Below, piece after piece: positions 52,673 through 61,898 of a stretch of 64,000 nucleotides of DNA. Every line of letters starts with the position of its first letter. Position 1 is the stretch's first letter. Both the position numbers and the translations under genes were made by a program. The notes below the pieces were generated by a model. The model was given only the letters and a program-made list of their open reading frames with translations. It was not told where the DNA came from and searched no databases. Location of the stretch: the NCBI GenBank assembly GCA_029975915.1, contig JARKOC010000177.1:248001-312000 (forward strand), read 5' to 3'. Source of the stretch: Bryobacteraceae bacterium (lineage in GTDB: Bacteria > Acidobacteriota > Terriglobia > Bryobacterales > Bryobacteraceae).

Positions 52673-53020
52673 ATGAACAACAGCGTGCAGAGTGTAAAGG
52701 TCCATGTCACTGGGCTGGAAGAACCCATGCGGCACGAACTCTCCGATGCCCTCCGCTCGATCTCCTGCCATCTGACCGATGAACCCAGGTCGGCCGATAT
52801 CGTTTTCTGCGGATGGGATCCGGATGACGTCTCAAAGCGGATTTCCGCGTATGGCCGCAAACCCGTGGTGGTTGTGAGCCGGCTGCCGGATGTCAGCGGC
52901 TGGCTGGACGCGCTGGAAGCCGGCGCCGCCGATTACTGCGCCGCGCCGTTCGAATCCGTCCAACTGCGATGGATCATCGATGCGCAAATGCGCCGCCGGG
53001 TCCGCAGCGCGGCGGCCTAG
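52673..53020 (+). CDS. Degenerate receiver-like single-domain protein
   Basis: 115 residues from ATG 52673, with GAGG six bases upstream; an earlier ATG at 52655 is possible. The second half reads like the end of a CheY receiver: GRKPVVVVSRLPDVSGWLDA and EAGAADYCAAPFESVQLRW. The first half lacks the acidic cluster and phosphorylated Asp; where it should be stands ADIVFCGWDPDD. It may be a phosphorylation-independent pseudo-receiver. The DUF1385 gene follows. Confidence 0.7.
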   Translation: MNNSVQSVKVHVTGLEEPMRHELSDALRSISCHLTDEPRSADIVFCGWDPDDVSKRISAYGRKPVVVVSRLPDVSGWLDALEAGAADYCAAPFESVQLRWIIDAQMRRRVRSAAA

Positions 53021-53056
53021 CGGCGTTTGCGGAACGTGCAGGAACCGCCCCTACGA

Positions 53057-53062
53057 TATAAT
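53057..53062 (+). promoter_or_regulatory. -10 box (TATAAT) for DUF1385-prfA-prmC
   Basis: Perfect TATAAT 25 bases before the TTG start at 53088. With the 36-base gap after the previous stop it supports a separate transcript for the release-factor operon. No -35 match is evident. Confidence 0.5.
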
Positions 53063-53087
53063 TGAATCGAAAGAGGCGGAACCCACC

Positions 53088-54092
53088 TTGGATTGGAAGA
53101 ACTTCTTCCGGCTTGCTGCGCATACGCAACTCCTGCCCGTTCTTGAGAGCGGCGAGGAGACCCTTGTCGGCGGCCAAGCCGTGATGGAAGGCGTCATGAT
53201 GCGCACGCCGCACGCCTACTGCGTAGCGGTCCGGAAACTGGACGGCTCCTTCGCAACGGAAGAGTATCCGCTCGAACGGCTTTCCGAAAAACGCCCCATC
53301 TGGAAGTTGCCTGTGCTGCGAGGCGTTGGGACTCTCGGACAGGCCATGTGGCTCGGCGTGAAGGCGCTGCGCTTCTCAGCCGACGTCGCCACCGCCGACG
53401 CGGCTGCTGCGGAGGGCAAGCCGGCGAACTCCGGCGGCAAGCCCGCGGGAGAGATCCCCGGCTGGGCGATGGCGCTGAATTTGATCTTCTCATTCCTTTT
53501 CTTCATCGCCCTCTACAAGTTCGTACCGCTTGTCCTGACTGAATGGGTGAAGAGGTCTGTCCCGTCGCTCGAAAACGCCATTTTGTTCAATCTGACTGAC
53601 GGCCTCATCCGGCTCGTCATCTTCCTGGGCTTCCTGTGGACCATATCCCGCTGGAAGGACATTCACAGGGTCTTCGAGTACCATGGCGGCGAACACCGCA
53701 CCGTTTTCTGTTTCGAGGCTAACCAGCCACTCACCGTCGAAAACGCCCAGAAGTTCGTCACTTGGCACCCGCGCTGCGGCACCAGCTTCCTGCTGGTGGT
53801 GATGATGGTTTCCATCGCCGTCTATGCTGTCATACCGGCTCCAACGTTTGCCGCCAAGATGGCCGTCCGCGTGCTCGCCCTGCCCCTGATCACCGGCCTG
53901 AGCTATGAGGCCATCCGCTTCGCCGCCAAAAGGCGCGCCAGTCTCATGGCCACTTTGGTGGCGCCCGGACTGTGGCTGCAACGCATTACTACCCAGCCGC
54001 CTTCGGACGACCAGACCGCCACGGCCATCCGCGCCCTGGAAGGCGCGCTCGAAATCGAAAAGCAAAACGGCGGCGAACTCGTCATCGCCTAA
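53088..54092 (+). CDS. DUF1385 (YqhQ-like) membrane protein
   Basis: 334 residues from TTG 53088; the frame is open to 52890 but that part overlaps the preceding gene in another frame. Family motifs are TLVGGQAVMEGVMMRTPHAY and EYHGGEHRTVFCFEANQPLT with FVTWHPRCGTSFLL. Four to five membrane segments follow. Function is unknown, but in many bacteria this family sits just before prfA and prmC, as here. A GKPAN/SGGKPAGE spacer is an unusual flexible loop. Confidence 0.88.
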   Translation: MDWKNFFRLAAHTQLLPVLESGEETLVGGQAVMEGVMMRTPHAYCVAVRKLDGSFATEEYPLERLSEKRPIWKLPVLRGVGTLGQAMWLGVKALRFSADVATADAAAAEGKPANSGGKPAGEIPGWAMALNLIFSFLFFIALYKFVPLVLTEWVKRSVPSLENAILFNLTDGLIRLVIFLGFLWTISRWKDIHRVFEYHGGEHRTVFCFEANQPLTVENAQKFVTWHPRCGTSFLLVVMMVSIAVYAVIPAPTFAAKMAVRVLALPLITGLSYEAIRFAAKRRASLMATLVAPGLWLQRITTQPPSDDQTATAIRALEGALEIEKQNGGELVIA

Positions 54093-54110
54093 CGCCGCAT
54101 CCCCACCCCT

Positions 54111-55196
54111 ATGGACCTTCAGAAACAACTGGAAGACGTAGAACGCCGTTTCGAGGAACTCTCCTCCCAGATGGCTGACCACGCCGTCATCTCCGACCCC
54201 GAAGCCTACCGGAAGACCGCCAAAGCGCATCGCGATCTCGAGGAAGTCGTCACCACCTACCGTGAATACAAGAAGTCGGCCGCCGATCTCGACCAGGCCC
54301 GTTCCATGCTGAACGAGAAGGACCCGGAACTGCGCGAAATGGCCGAACTCGAAATCGCCGAACTCGAGCCGCGCATCAGCGAACTCACCGAGCGCCTCCA
54401 ACTCCTGCTCCTGCCGAAGGACCCAAACGACGACAAGAACGTCCTGGTCGAGATTCGCGCGGGCGCCGGCGGCGACGAGGCGTCTCTGTTCGCCGCCGAA
54501 GTCTTCCGCATGTACTCGCGCTACGCCGAAACAAAGGGCTGGAAGATCGAAGTCACTTCGGCGTCGGATTCCGAGGCCGGCGGCTCGAAGGAAGTCATCG
54601 CCCTCATCAACGGCGACAAAGTGTATTCCAAACTCAAGTACGAAAGCGGCGTCCACCGGGTGCAACGCGTCCCTGTCACTGAGCAGCAGGGCCGCATCCA
54701 CACATCGACGATCACCGTTGCCGTCCTGCCTGAGGCTGACGACATCGACGTCAAGATTGACCCCAAAGACGTTCGGATCGACACCTTTTGCTCATCTGGT
54801 CCCGGCGGCCAGTCGGTCAATACGACCTATTCCGCCGTCCGCCTCACCCACCTGCCCACTGGCCTGGTCGTCTCCTGCCAGGACGAGAAATCGCAGATCA
54901 AGAACCGCGCTAAGGCCGAGCGTGTCCTGCGCGCGCGCCTCTACGAGCTTGAGTTGGAGAAGCAGCGGCAGGCCATTGGCGCCGACCGCCGCTCGCAGGT
55001 CGGCACTGGCGACCGCTCAGAGAAGATCCGCACGTACAACTTCAAGGAAAACCGCGTCACCGACCACCGCATCGGACTCACCCTCTATCAGTTGGACCGC
55101 ATCATGGAAGGCGATCTCGAAGAACTGATGACCGCCTGCGCCACCTACTACAACGCGCAGAAGCTCCGCGAGCAGGTCGAGGCGTCGAGCAACTGA
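54111..55196 (+). CDS. prfA: Peptide chain release factor 1
   Basis: 361 residues. The GGQ motif is [17 protein letters not shown] (residue ~231) and the stop-codon recognition tripeptide is PVT in [17 protein letters not shown], which marks RF1 (UAA/UAG) rather than RF2. Full length. It starts 18 bases after the DUF1385 stop and precedes prmC by 18 bases; PrmC methylates the Gln of its GGQ. Confidence 0.97.
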   Translation: MDLQKQLEDVERRFEELSSQMADHAVISDPEAYRKTAKAHRDLEEVVTTYREYKKSAADLDQARSMLNEKDPELREMAELEIAELEPRISELTERLQLLLLPKDPNDDKNVLVEIRAGAGGDEASLFAAEVFRMYSRYAETKGWKIEVTSASDSEAGGSKEVIALINGDKVYSKLKYESGVHRVQRVPVTEQQGRIHTSTITVAVLPEADDIDVKIDPKDVRIDTFCSSGPGGQSVNTTYSAVRLTHLPTGLVVSCQDEKSQIKNRAKAERVLRARLYELELEKQRQAIGADRRSQVGTGDRSEKIRTYNFKENRVTDHRIGLTLYQLDRIMEGDLEELMTACATYYNAQKLREQVEASSN

Positions 55197-55214
55197 CGCA
55201 CCCGAGAGGCGCCT

Positions 55215-56042
55215 ATGGACATCCGCACCGCCATCGTCCAGGGCGCCGAATTACTGAGCAAACACGGTGTCCCGCACGCCCGGCTCACGGCCCAGGTTCT
55301 GCTCGCCCACGCCGTCGACCGCGACCGGACCTATCTTTACACCTACCCGGAACGTGAACTCTCCACCGTGGAATGGATTCACTACGGCCGCTATCTGCAC
55401 GAAAGGCTCAACGGCAAGCCCGTTCAGCACATCCTCAAGTCAGCCGAGTTCTACGGCCGGCGGTTCGGCATCACCCCGGATGTCCTCATTCCGCGTCCCG
55501 AGACCGAGCACGTGGTTGAGCGAGCCCTGACTCTCGCCTCAAAGGCCCGTCGCATTGCCGATGTCTGCACTGGTTCGGGTATCTTGGCCATCACGCTTGC
55601 CATTGAGTTGAAACCGGAATCCACAGTCGCTTCAGACATCTCTGCGCCGGCCCTGAAAGTTGCCCAGACCAATGCTGCCTCACTCGGCGCGCGCGTCGAA
55701 TTCATTCGCTGCGACTTACTGGAATCTCTCGACGGCAACTTCGACCTGATCGTCTCCAACCCGCCTTACATCCCTTCAGCGGTGATCGACGCCCTGGACG
55801 CAGAAGTCCGGAACTACGACCCCCACGTCGCTCTCGACGGAGGACCAGACGGCCTTGCCGTCTACCGCCGCCTCATCCCCCAGGCCCGGACCCGGCTTGC
55901 CCACGGCGGCTGGCTCATCATGGAGATCGGTCATGACCAGGGCGACAGCGTTCCAGCGTTGCTGGGCGAAGGCTGGTCCCATGTCAAAGTGACAAGTGAT
56001 CTCGCGGGCCGCGCCCGCGTCGTCGAAGCCCGGCGCATGTAG
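55215..56042 (+). CDS. prmC: Release factor glutamine methyltransferase PrmC
   Basis: 275 residues. An N-terminal helical RF-binding domain leads to VLIPRPETEHVVERAL, motif I IADVCTGSGILAITLAIEL and the catalytic NPPYIPSAV (residue ~181), specific for glutamine/adenine N-methyltransferases of the HemK type. It modifies the GGQ of RF1 and RF2. Forms the conserved prfA-prmC pair; the convergent VWFA gene ends 49 bases away. Confidence 0.96.
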   Translation: MDIRTAIVQGAELLSKHGVPHARLTAQVLLAHAVDRDRTYLYTYPERELSTVEWIHYGRYLHERLNGKPVQHILKSAEFYGRRFGITPDVLIPRPETEHVVERALTLASKARRIADVCTGSGILAITLAIELKPESTVASDISAPALKVAQTNAASLGARVEFIRCDLLESLDGNFDLIVSNPPYIPSAVIDALDAEVRNYDPHVALDGGPDGLAVYRRLIPQARTRLAHGGWLIMEIGHDQGDSVPALLGEGWSHVKVTSDLAGRARVVEARRM

Positions 56043-56091
56043 CGCACCCAACGCTGCCTGCCGTACGGCTGGAGCGTTTGCTGTTCGTCCT

Positions 56092-57018
56092 CTACGATTT
56101 TGGGGCGTAGTACCCCTTGCGAGAACGCACTTGAAGCCCTTTGCGCTCCCGCAACCGGATCTTCACCTCGTGGTACAACCCGTCGGTGTGCATCGGTTCC
56201 GGCCGGTACATGATGCTGTACTGGCTGCGCAACTCGTTGGCGAGATTCTCGAAGTCCTGCGTCAGATCTTCCGCTTTGAACGGGAAGAAAGCCAGGCCTC
56301 CAGTCTCCTCTGCCAGGTATTTGAGAAGACGGTCGCCATTGGTCTCGATCCTCGTGCTATTGGTCGAAATTGCGTAGATCACCGTATCCGCTTTGATCGC
56401 CTGTTCCAACGCCTGGTCGCGAGAAATCCTGCTGGCGTTATCCTCTCCGTCGCCGAGGATAATCACGGCCCTCCGGAACAGGTGGCGTGGCTGCTCCTTG
56501 CCAAGGTGATCGCGGCAAATTTCGGCGAGCCCGTCGAACATTGCCGTGCCCCCGCCGGCGCGCAGCCCCATGAGTTTCTTGCTGAGCAAGTTTGTGTCGG
56601 CGGTCAGCCCCTGCACCATTTCGGCAGTGGTGTCGTAACTGTAAATCACCGCCTTGTCCTTCTCGGGACGCAGGACGCTGTTCAGGAACTCGCTGGCCGC
56701 CTCAAGCTGGAATTTGAAGCGGGCCTTGATGCTGTTGCTGGTGTCGATGAGCAGGCCGATGCGCAACGGCATGTCCGATTCAGCCAGGAAGTCGAGAATC
56801 TTTTGGGGCCGCTTCCCTTCGAGGACCTCAAAGTCACCTGCCTTCAGGTCGGTCACAAAGCGGCCCTTCTTGTCCGACACAGTGAACAGCAGGTTCACGC
56901 GGGTGACTTCAAGCGTGATCGTTTGGGTAGGATCAATCGGCTGCGCCGGTGGCTGTTGGCCGAGCAGGGCCCCGGCCGCGGGCAGTCCAATGCAAAAGGC
57001 GCGTCGCGTTGATCTCAT
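56092..57018 (-). CDS. Acidobacterial VWFA-related secreted protein
   Basis: 308 residues. Leader MRSTRRAFCIGLPAAGALLG has an RR pair and resembles a Tat signal. The segment NLLFTVSDKKGRFVTDLKAG and DFEVLEGKRPQKILDF precedes a von Willebrand A domain with MIDAS start LLIDTSNSIKAR (Asp92), RAGGGTAMFDGLAE and VIILGDGEDNASR, then YSIMYRPEPMHTDGLYHEVK. This order is that of TIGR03436, a family expanded in Acidobacteria. A metal-dependent adhesion or assembly role is likely but the target is unknown. rluD-like gene lies 18 bases upstream on the same strand. Confidence 0.9.
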   Translation of the reverse strand: MRSTRRAFCIGLPAAGALLGQQPPAQPIDPTQTITLEVTRVNLLFTVSDKKGRFVTDLKAGDFEVLEGKRPQKILDFLAESDMPLRIGLLIDTSNSIKARFKFQLEAASEFLNSVLRPEKDKAVIYSYDTTAEMVQGLTADTNLLSKKLMGLRAGGGTAMFDGLAEICRDHLGKEQPRHLFRRAVIILGDGEDNASRISRDQALEQAIKADTVIYAISTNSTRIETNGDRLLKYLAEETGGLAFFPFKAEDLTQDFENLANELRSQYSIMYRPEPMHTDGLYHEVKIRLRERKGLQVRSRKGYYAPKS

Positions 57019-57036
57019 TGAATCTCTCTGTCTCGA

Positions 57037-57933
57037 TTATAAAAGGCCCGTTTTCCACGCCTCAAGCTCATTCGGAACCGGCGCTTCGATTGTGATCTGT
57101 TCGCCGGACGAGGGCAATGCGAATCTCAGTCTAAAAGAGTGCAGCCAAGGACGGCCCGCTGGGTGCGGCCCGGCGCCATACAGCGTGTCCCCGGCCACAG
57201 GATGTCCGATCGAAGCCAGATGGACTCGGATTTGGTGCGTGCGCCCGGTCCCGATCTTCACCTCCAGCAACGTGAATCGCTTGAATCGCTCGGTTACTCG
57301 ATACGACGTATGCGCCTCTCGGCCTGTTTCCAGCCGCGCCGTCATTCTTGTGCGCCGGACGGGGTCTCGCGCAATCTTTCGGTCGATCCGCCCTGTATCC
57401 CGAGCCATCACGCCCTCAACAAGCGCCAGATATGTCTTTTCCACCGATCTTGTGGCGAACTGCCGTGCGAGGTCGCGGTGCGCCGCATCGTGCCGCGCCG
57501 CCAACATGACGCCTGAAGTTCCCTTGTCCAGGCGATGGACGATGCCTGGCCTCAACTCCCCGCCCACCCCCGAGAGCGCGCCGAAGTGGTGGAGAAGTGC
57601 GTTCACCAGCGTTCCCTCATGACGCCCGGCTCCGGCATGGACCACCATTCCCGCCGGTTTGTTGATGGCCACCACATCGGCATCCTCATAAAGAATGTCG
57701 AGCGCGATTTCCTCGGCCACTGCCTTGAGCGGCTTCATCTCCGCCGGTTCGACGTCGATCCTTTCGCCGCCGCGCAGCTTGTAGCTCGCCTTCTTAACCG
57801 CGCCGCCGACGCGCACCCGTCCCGCCTCGATCCACTCCTGCAATCGCGCCCGGCTGTAGGTCGGCATCCGCGCCGCTAGATAGTGATCCAGCCGCGAGCC
57901 AGCTTGGTCCGGATCGACTGTGAACGACTCCAT
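57037..57933 (-). CDS. rluD: RluD-type 23S rRNA pseudouridine synthase
   Basis: 298 residues from ATG 57933 (MESFTVDPDQAGSRLDHYLA); the frame is open to 58071 but without a good start. An N-terminal S4 domain (SRARLQEWIEAGRVRVGG) precedes the catalytic block VHRLDKGTSGVMLAARHDAA, with the Asp of RLD, and EVKIGTGRTHQIRVHLASIG. RluA/RluD members modify U1911/1915/1917 in 23S rRNA; S4 plus this length favours RluD. It heads a two-gene unit with the VWFA gene. Confidence 0.9.
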   Translation of the reverse strand: MESFTVDPDQAGSRLDHYLAARMPTYSRARLQEWIEAGRVRVGGAVKKASYKLRGGERIDVEPAEMKPLKAVAEEIALDILYEDADVVAINKPAGMVVHAGAGRHEGTLVNALLHHFGALSGVGGELRPGIVHRLDKGTSGVMLAARHDAAHRDLARQFATRSVEKTYLALVEGVMARDTGRIDRKIARDPVRRTRMTARLETGREAHTSYRVTERFKRFTLLEVKIGTGRTHQIRVHLASIGHPVAGDTLYGAGPHPAGRPWLHSFRLRFALPSSGEQITIEAPVPNELEAWKTGLL

Positions 57934-58216
57934 CTCTATCAGACTACCCGTCACGAGAGATTCGCGGTACTGCCATCCGCGCGCCAGAGCAGTTCCACAC
58001 CTCTCGCGGCCGCCGCCGAGGCTCATGTCCGAACCTTGAGTGGGACTGTTGGTCCTGCTGCTCATCCCCATTGACGCCTGCGTGGATCTCTGATGACCTG
58101 GGCGCGCTGAACCTGGGTTTGGCCGTGTTCGTAGGGTTTGGACTTGCCCAATGGCGGGGGCGGTGTGAGAGGATGGCTGAAACTCCTACTTTCACGCTGA
58201 TCCATCTCAAGTACTC

Positions 58217-58795
58217 ATGAAGTCGTTCGCCGCCCTTCTCGCTCTCGCTCTCAGCTACGCCACTTTCCGTTACCACGTCTTTGGCGAATCGGAATGGACT
58301 TTGTTCCCGCTCTGGACGGCCAACAAGGCGATCAGTTGGACGGCGGTCTCGCTTTACGCCCTCGCTTATCTGGTCGAAGACAAGCGGGAAGCGCGTCGTC
58401 TCGGCTTGCTGGGATTTGGGTTGATGCTCTGGCACTGCCTCGTATCACTGGTCCTTCTCGATCCAGCGCACTACGCGAAGTTTTACGAACTCTCGTCATT
58501 GAAGACCGCGGCTTTGGCTTCACTGGTTATGGGAGGAGCGGGCGCTCTGGCTTTCTGCCTGCCAGCCTGGGCAAGCAGGGCGCAATCAAAGCAGGAACTC
58601 GGTCAGGAGCGCTGGCTGGCGTGGCAACGAATGGGCTACGCCGGACTGGCCCTCACGGCTCTGCATTGTCTTCTTATCGGATGGCAAGGATGGCTCGCCC
58701 CTTCGAGTTGGCCCGGTGGACTGCCGCCGATCACCCTGATGGGATTCCTCACCGCCATGCTGCCATTCGTGCGAACGGTCAGGCGCAGAGTTTGA
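58217..58795 (+). CDS. Unknown membrane protein, ferric-reductase-like layout
   Basis: 192 residues with about five hydrophobic segments (FAALLALALSYATFRYHVF, ISWTAVSLYALAYLV, LLGFGLMLWHCLVSLVLLD, AALASLVMGGAGALAFCLP, GYAGLALTALHCLLIGWQGW). Histidines in segments 3 and 5 (LWHCL, ALHCL) and near segment 1 are placed as in heme-binding ferric-reductase-like domains, so a b-type heme protein is possible but unproven. It is followed 27 bases later by glutathione peroxidase. Confidence 0.75.
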   Translation: MKSFAALLALALSYATFRYHVFGESEWTLFPLWTANKAISWTAVSLYALAYLVEDKREARRLGLLGFGLMLWHCLVSLVLLDPAHYAKFYELSSLKTAALASLVMGGAGALAFCLPAWASRAQSKQELGQERWLAWQRMGYAGLALTALHCLLIGWQGWLAPSSWPGGLPPITLMGFLTAMLPFVRTVRRRV

Positions 58796-58821
58796 ACCGT
58801 ACGGGGTATCGGGCGCATCTC

Positions 58822-59373
58822 ATGTACATGACCCGGCTTCAATCCCTCCTGCTGGCCCTCCTGCTGGGCGCTGCAATGCTTCTGACGCCCGCCTTCGCCG
58901 CCAGTTCTATCCACGAATTCACCATGAACGACATCGACGGCAAGCCGTTCGACTTCTCGAAGCTGAAAGGCAAGGCAGTGTTGTTGGTTAATGTGGCCAG
59001 CAAATGCGGCTACACAAAGCAGTACGCCGGCCTGGAAACGCTCTATCGGAAATACAAGGACCGCGGTCTTGTGATCGTCGGCGTGCCCGCCAACGACTTC
59101 GGTTCGCAGGAACCAGGCTCGGACGCCGAAATCAAGCAATTTTGCACGCGCACCTACAACGTCACCTTCCCGATGCTCAGCAAGGTCAGCGTGAAGGGCG
59201 GCGGCATCACGCCGCTTTACGCCTACCTGACCGCCTCTCAGGGCGGTGAGGTGAAGTGGAACTTCACTAAGTTCCTCATTGGCAAGGACGGCAAGGCGGC
59301 CGCACGCTTCGAGCCCAAGGTAACTCCTGATGCGCCCGAACTTACGGAAGCCATTGAGCGTCTTCTGAAGTAG
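58822..59373 (+). CDS. Exported glutathione peroxidase family protein
   Basis: 183 residues from ATG 58822 (58828 also possible). Signal peptide LLLALLLGAAMLLTPAFAAS; then HEFTMNDIDGKPFDFSKLKG, the peroxidatic Cys62 in NVASKCGYTKQY, and VPANDFGSQEPGS and VKWNFTKFLIGKDG. The usual CNQFG is ANDFG, common in bacterial thioredoxin-dependent members, so it may use thioredoxin or another thiol rather than glutathione. It reduces peroxides in the periplasm. Confidence 0.9.
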   Translation: MYMTRLQSLLLALLLGAAMLLTPAFAASSIHEFTMNDIDGKPFDFSKLKGKAVLLVNVASKCGYTKQYAGLETLYRKYKDRGLVIVGVPANDFGSQEPGSDAEIKQFCTRTYNVTFPMLSKVSVKGGGITPLYAYLTASQGGEVKWNFTKFLIGKDGKAAARFEPKVTPDAPELTEAIERLLK

Positions 59374-59439
59374 CGAGTTGGATCAGTTTTGGTACCTTGG
59401 AGGTTCGGCACGCTTCGCGCGGGTCCGGACCTCTTTTTT

Positions 59440-60420
59440 ATGGCGCGCATTCTGGTCACCGGCGGGGCCGGCTACATCGGCTCTCATACATCCCACTTTC
59501 TGCTCCGGCTCGGCCACGACGTCACCGTCGCCGACGACCTGTCGAAAGGCTATCGTCACAACGTCCCGGAAGGACGCCTTCGCGTCGTCTCGCTGCATGA
59601 CCGGCAGGCGCTCGACGCCCTGTTCTCGGAAAGAACCTACGACGCCGTCATCCATTTCGCCGCCTTCATCGCCGTTGGTGAATCGGTCCGGGAGCCTGAG
59701 TTGTACTTCCATAACAACGTAGCCGGGACTCTGAACCTTCTCACCTCTATGCGGCGAGCCGGCGTGCGCAATATCGTATTTTCATCGACCGCTGCGGTCT
59801 ACGGCGATCCCGACGGCGTGCCGATTCCGGAAACCGCGCCCTTGCGTCCGGTCAGCCCTTACGGCGAATCGAAACTCATGATTGAAACCGCCCTCGGCTG
59901 GCTGGATCACTGCTCGGACCTGCGTCACGTCATCCTGCGCTACTTCAACGCCTGCGGCGCCGACAACGAGGCCGGAGTCGGCGAGGAGCACGAACCAGAA
60001 ACCCATCTCATCCCGCTCATTTTTCGGGCGATACGGACCGGTCAGCCGCTTACCGTCTTCGGCGGCGACTATCCGACTCCGGACGGAACCTGCATTCGAG
60101 ACTACATCCATGTCGGAGATCTCGCCTCGGCCCATGCTGCCGGATTGGATCACCTTATGCGTGGCGGCGCCAGCGGCATCTTCAATGCCGGAACCGGCCA
60201 AGGCCATTCAGTCCGTCAGGTGATCGACGCGGCTGAACGGGTGACCGGCCTGAAAGTGCCCTGGGTGCTGGGATCCAGACGTGACGGCGACCCGCCGGAA
60301 CTCGTGGCGGATTCCACTAAGTTACAGATTCAATTGGGTTGGCGGCCTGTCACCACCAGTCTGGACCAAATGATCGCCAGCGCCTGGACCTTCGAGCAAA
60401 AGCGTTTTGGGATGGCATGA
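59440..60420 (+). CDS. galE: UDP-glucose 4-epimerase GalE
   Basis: 326 residues from ATG 59440. NAD-binding start ARILVTGGAGYIGSHTSHFL, the catalytic SSTAAVYG and SPYGESKL (YxxxK), RYFNACGAD, CIRDYIHVGDLASAH and FNAGTGQGHS are all typical of GalE. It interconverts UDP-glucose and UDP-galactose, or the GlcNAc/GalNAc pair. No strong ribosome site is seen; the earlier in-frame TTG at 59389 is unlikely. Follows the peroxidase gene by 66 bases. Confidence 0.95.
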   Translation: MARILVTGGAGYIGSHTSHFLLRLGHDVTVADDLSKGYRHNVPEGRLRVVSLHDRQALDALFSERTYDAVIHFAAFIAVGESVREPELYFHNNVAGTLNLLTSMRRAGVRNIVFSSTAAVYGDPDGVPIPETAPLRPVSPYGESKLMIETALGWLDHCSDLRHVILRYFNACGADNEAGVGEEHEPETHLIPLIFRAIRTGQPLTVFGGDYPTPDGTCIRDYIHVGDLASAHAAGLDHLMRGGASGIFNAGTGQGHSVRQVIDAAERVTGLKVPWVLGSRRDGDPPELVADSTKLQIQLGWRPVTTSLDQMIASAWTFEQKRFGMA

Positions 60421-60477
60421 ATCGGGCTCGCGCCTGTAACCGCCCGCCGTCCGGCCAGCGCCTTATCATTGCCGGGG

Positions 60478-60493
60478 GTGCGAAATTTCGCAC
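60478..60493. promoter_or_regulatory. 16-base perfect palindrome upstream of the HlyD-type gene
   Basis: GTGCGAAATTTCGCAC is fully self-complementary with an A/T core, like a dimeric regulator's operator. It lies 106 bases before the adaptor start at 60600 and 58 bases after galE. No T-run follows, so a terminator is unlikely. Confidence 0.45.
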
Positions 60494-60599
60494 TGCGGGA
60501 TGTTCTGCCGCCCAACGGCGTCTAGTAAATTGAAATAAAGGACGTTGCGGTCGATCGAGACCGCCCGGACAAGCCAATCGAGGAGCAAAGGAATTCGAA

Positions 60600-61898
60600 A
60601 TGCCGGCGACGCTTGAACCAACACCGAATGTGAACCCGAAGCCGGATCGTACTGAAGGCGGACGCCCCGTCTGGCTGAAACTCGTCTTCTTTCTCAGCTT
60701 GATCGTCTTTGGCGCGGCGGTCCTTTATTTCGTCAACCGGCCGGCGCCGGTCAAGGTAGCAACCCCAGCCGCCGTCAAGTTGGCGCCTGTCGAGTTGGGC
60801 AACGTCGAGTACCGATTGAGGATTGTCGGCTCGACCACGGCCAGAAACTACGCGGCGATCTCTGGACCCCGGCTGACCGGGCCCGATAGCGGATCCAGCA
60901 TGGTGCTGCTCCGGCTGGCTGAGTCCGGCAAGTTCGTGCGCAAGGGCGACGTGATCGCCGAAATCGACCCCCAGTCCGCCCAAGATCACATTGACGATAC
61001 CGCCGACGGACTCCGCGACCAGGAAAACAACGTGAAGAAGAAGCAGATCCAGCAGGAACTGGACATGGAGAATCTCCGCCAGAGTATGCGCGTGGCCAAG
61101 GCGGCGCTCGACAAAGCGAGATTGGATTTCTCCGCACAAGAGGTCCGCACCGTTGTCGATCAGGAGTTGCTGAAACTGGCGGTTGACGAGGCAGAGGCAG
61201 CCTATAAGCAGATCAGCGCGGAGCTGAAGCTTCGCCAGGAATCGCAAGCCGCCGATATGCGGATCGCCCAGATTTCCAGAGATCTGGAGGTGGCCCACCT
61301 CAAACGCCATCAGAACGATATCGTCCGGTATGTAATTCGGGCTCCCATCGACGGGATGGTGGTGATTGAATCGATGAACCGGCCGGGCGGCGACCGTGTT
61401 CAGGTCGCGGCCGGCGACCGCGTTTTTCCTGGAATGCCGTTCATGAAGATTGTCGACACCAGAGAGATGCTGGTGAATGCGACTGTCAACCAGGCGGAAG
61501 GAAACCTGTTCCGCCTCGGGCAAAGCGCGGTCGTGAACCTCGACGCCTTCCCGGGGGCCAAGTATACCGGCAAAATCGACTCGATTGGCGCGCTGGCCGT
61601 GAGCAGTTTCGGCCAGAACTATTACATCCGGACGCTTCCGGTGCGCGTCGTGATGTCTTCGGTCGACAACCGGGTGATTCCCGATCTCTCCGCCTCGGCC
61701 GACGTCCTGCTCGACAAAGCGGAGAATGTCCTGACAGTGCCGCTTGCCGCGGTTTCGCAGGAAAAGGGCCAGACCTTCGTCCAGGTCAAAACCCCCAACG
61801 GATTCCAGAAACGGGTAATCAAGACCGGCTTGAGCAACGGCGTGAAGGTCGCCGTGCTCGAAGGCCTAAATAAGGGCGAGCAGGTCCTCCTCAACTAA
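60600..61898 (+). CDS. HlyD-family periplasmic adaptor (membrane fusion protein)
   Basis: 432 residues. One N-terminal membrane helix (LVFFLSLIVFGAAVLYFV, residues ~23-40), then a beta-barrel/lipoyl half (VELGNVEYRLRIVGSTTARN), a long coiled-coil hairpin (DQENNVKKKQIQQELDMENL to RQESQAADMRIAQISRDLEV), and the second lipoyl half (IRAPIDGMVVIESMNRPGGD) and DVLLDKAENVLTVPLAAVSQ. Such adaptors link an inner-membrane pump to an outer-membrane channel, but no pump or TolC gene follows; the next gene is convergent. GAGGAGCAAAGG precedes the ATG. Confidence 0.88.
   Translation: MPATLEPTPNVNPKPDRTEGGRPVWLKLVFFLSLIVFGAAVLYFVNRPAPVKVATPAAVKLAPVELGNVEYRLRIVGSTTARNYAAISGPRLTGPDSGSSMVLLRLAESGKFVRKGDVIAEIDPQSAQDHIDDTADGLRDQENNVKKKQIQQELDMENLRQSMRVAKAALDKARLDFSAQEVRTVVDQELLKLAVDEAEAAYKQISAELKLRQESQAADMRIAQISRDLEVAHLKRHQNDIVRYVIRAPIDGMVVIESMNRPGGDRVQVAAGDRVFPGMPFMKIVDTREMLVNATVNQAEGNLFRLGQSAVVNLDAFPGAKYTGKIDSIGALAVSSFGQNYYIRTLPVRVVMSSVDNRVIPDLSASADVLLDKAENVLTVPLAAVSQEKGQTFVQVKTPNGFQKRVIKTGLSNGVKVAVLEGLNKGEQVLLN

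Noticed and set aside
52890..53087. Upstream extension of the DUF1385 frame
   Set aside because: It lies inside the receiver-like gene in another frame; the TATAAT box and family start support TTG 53088.
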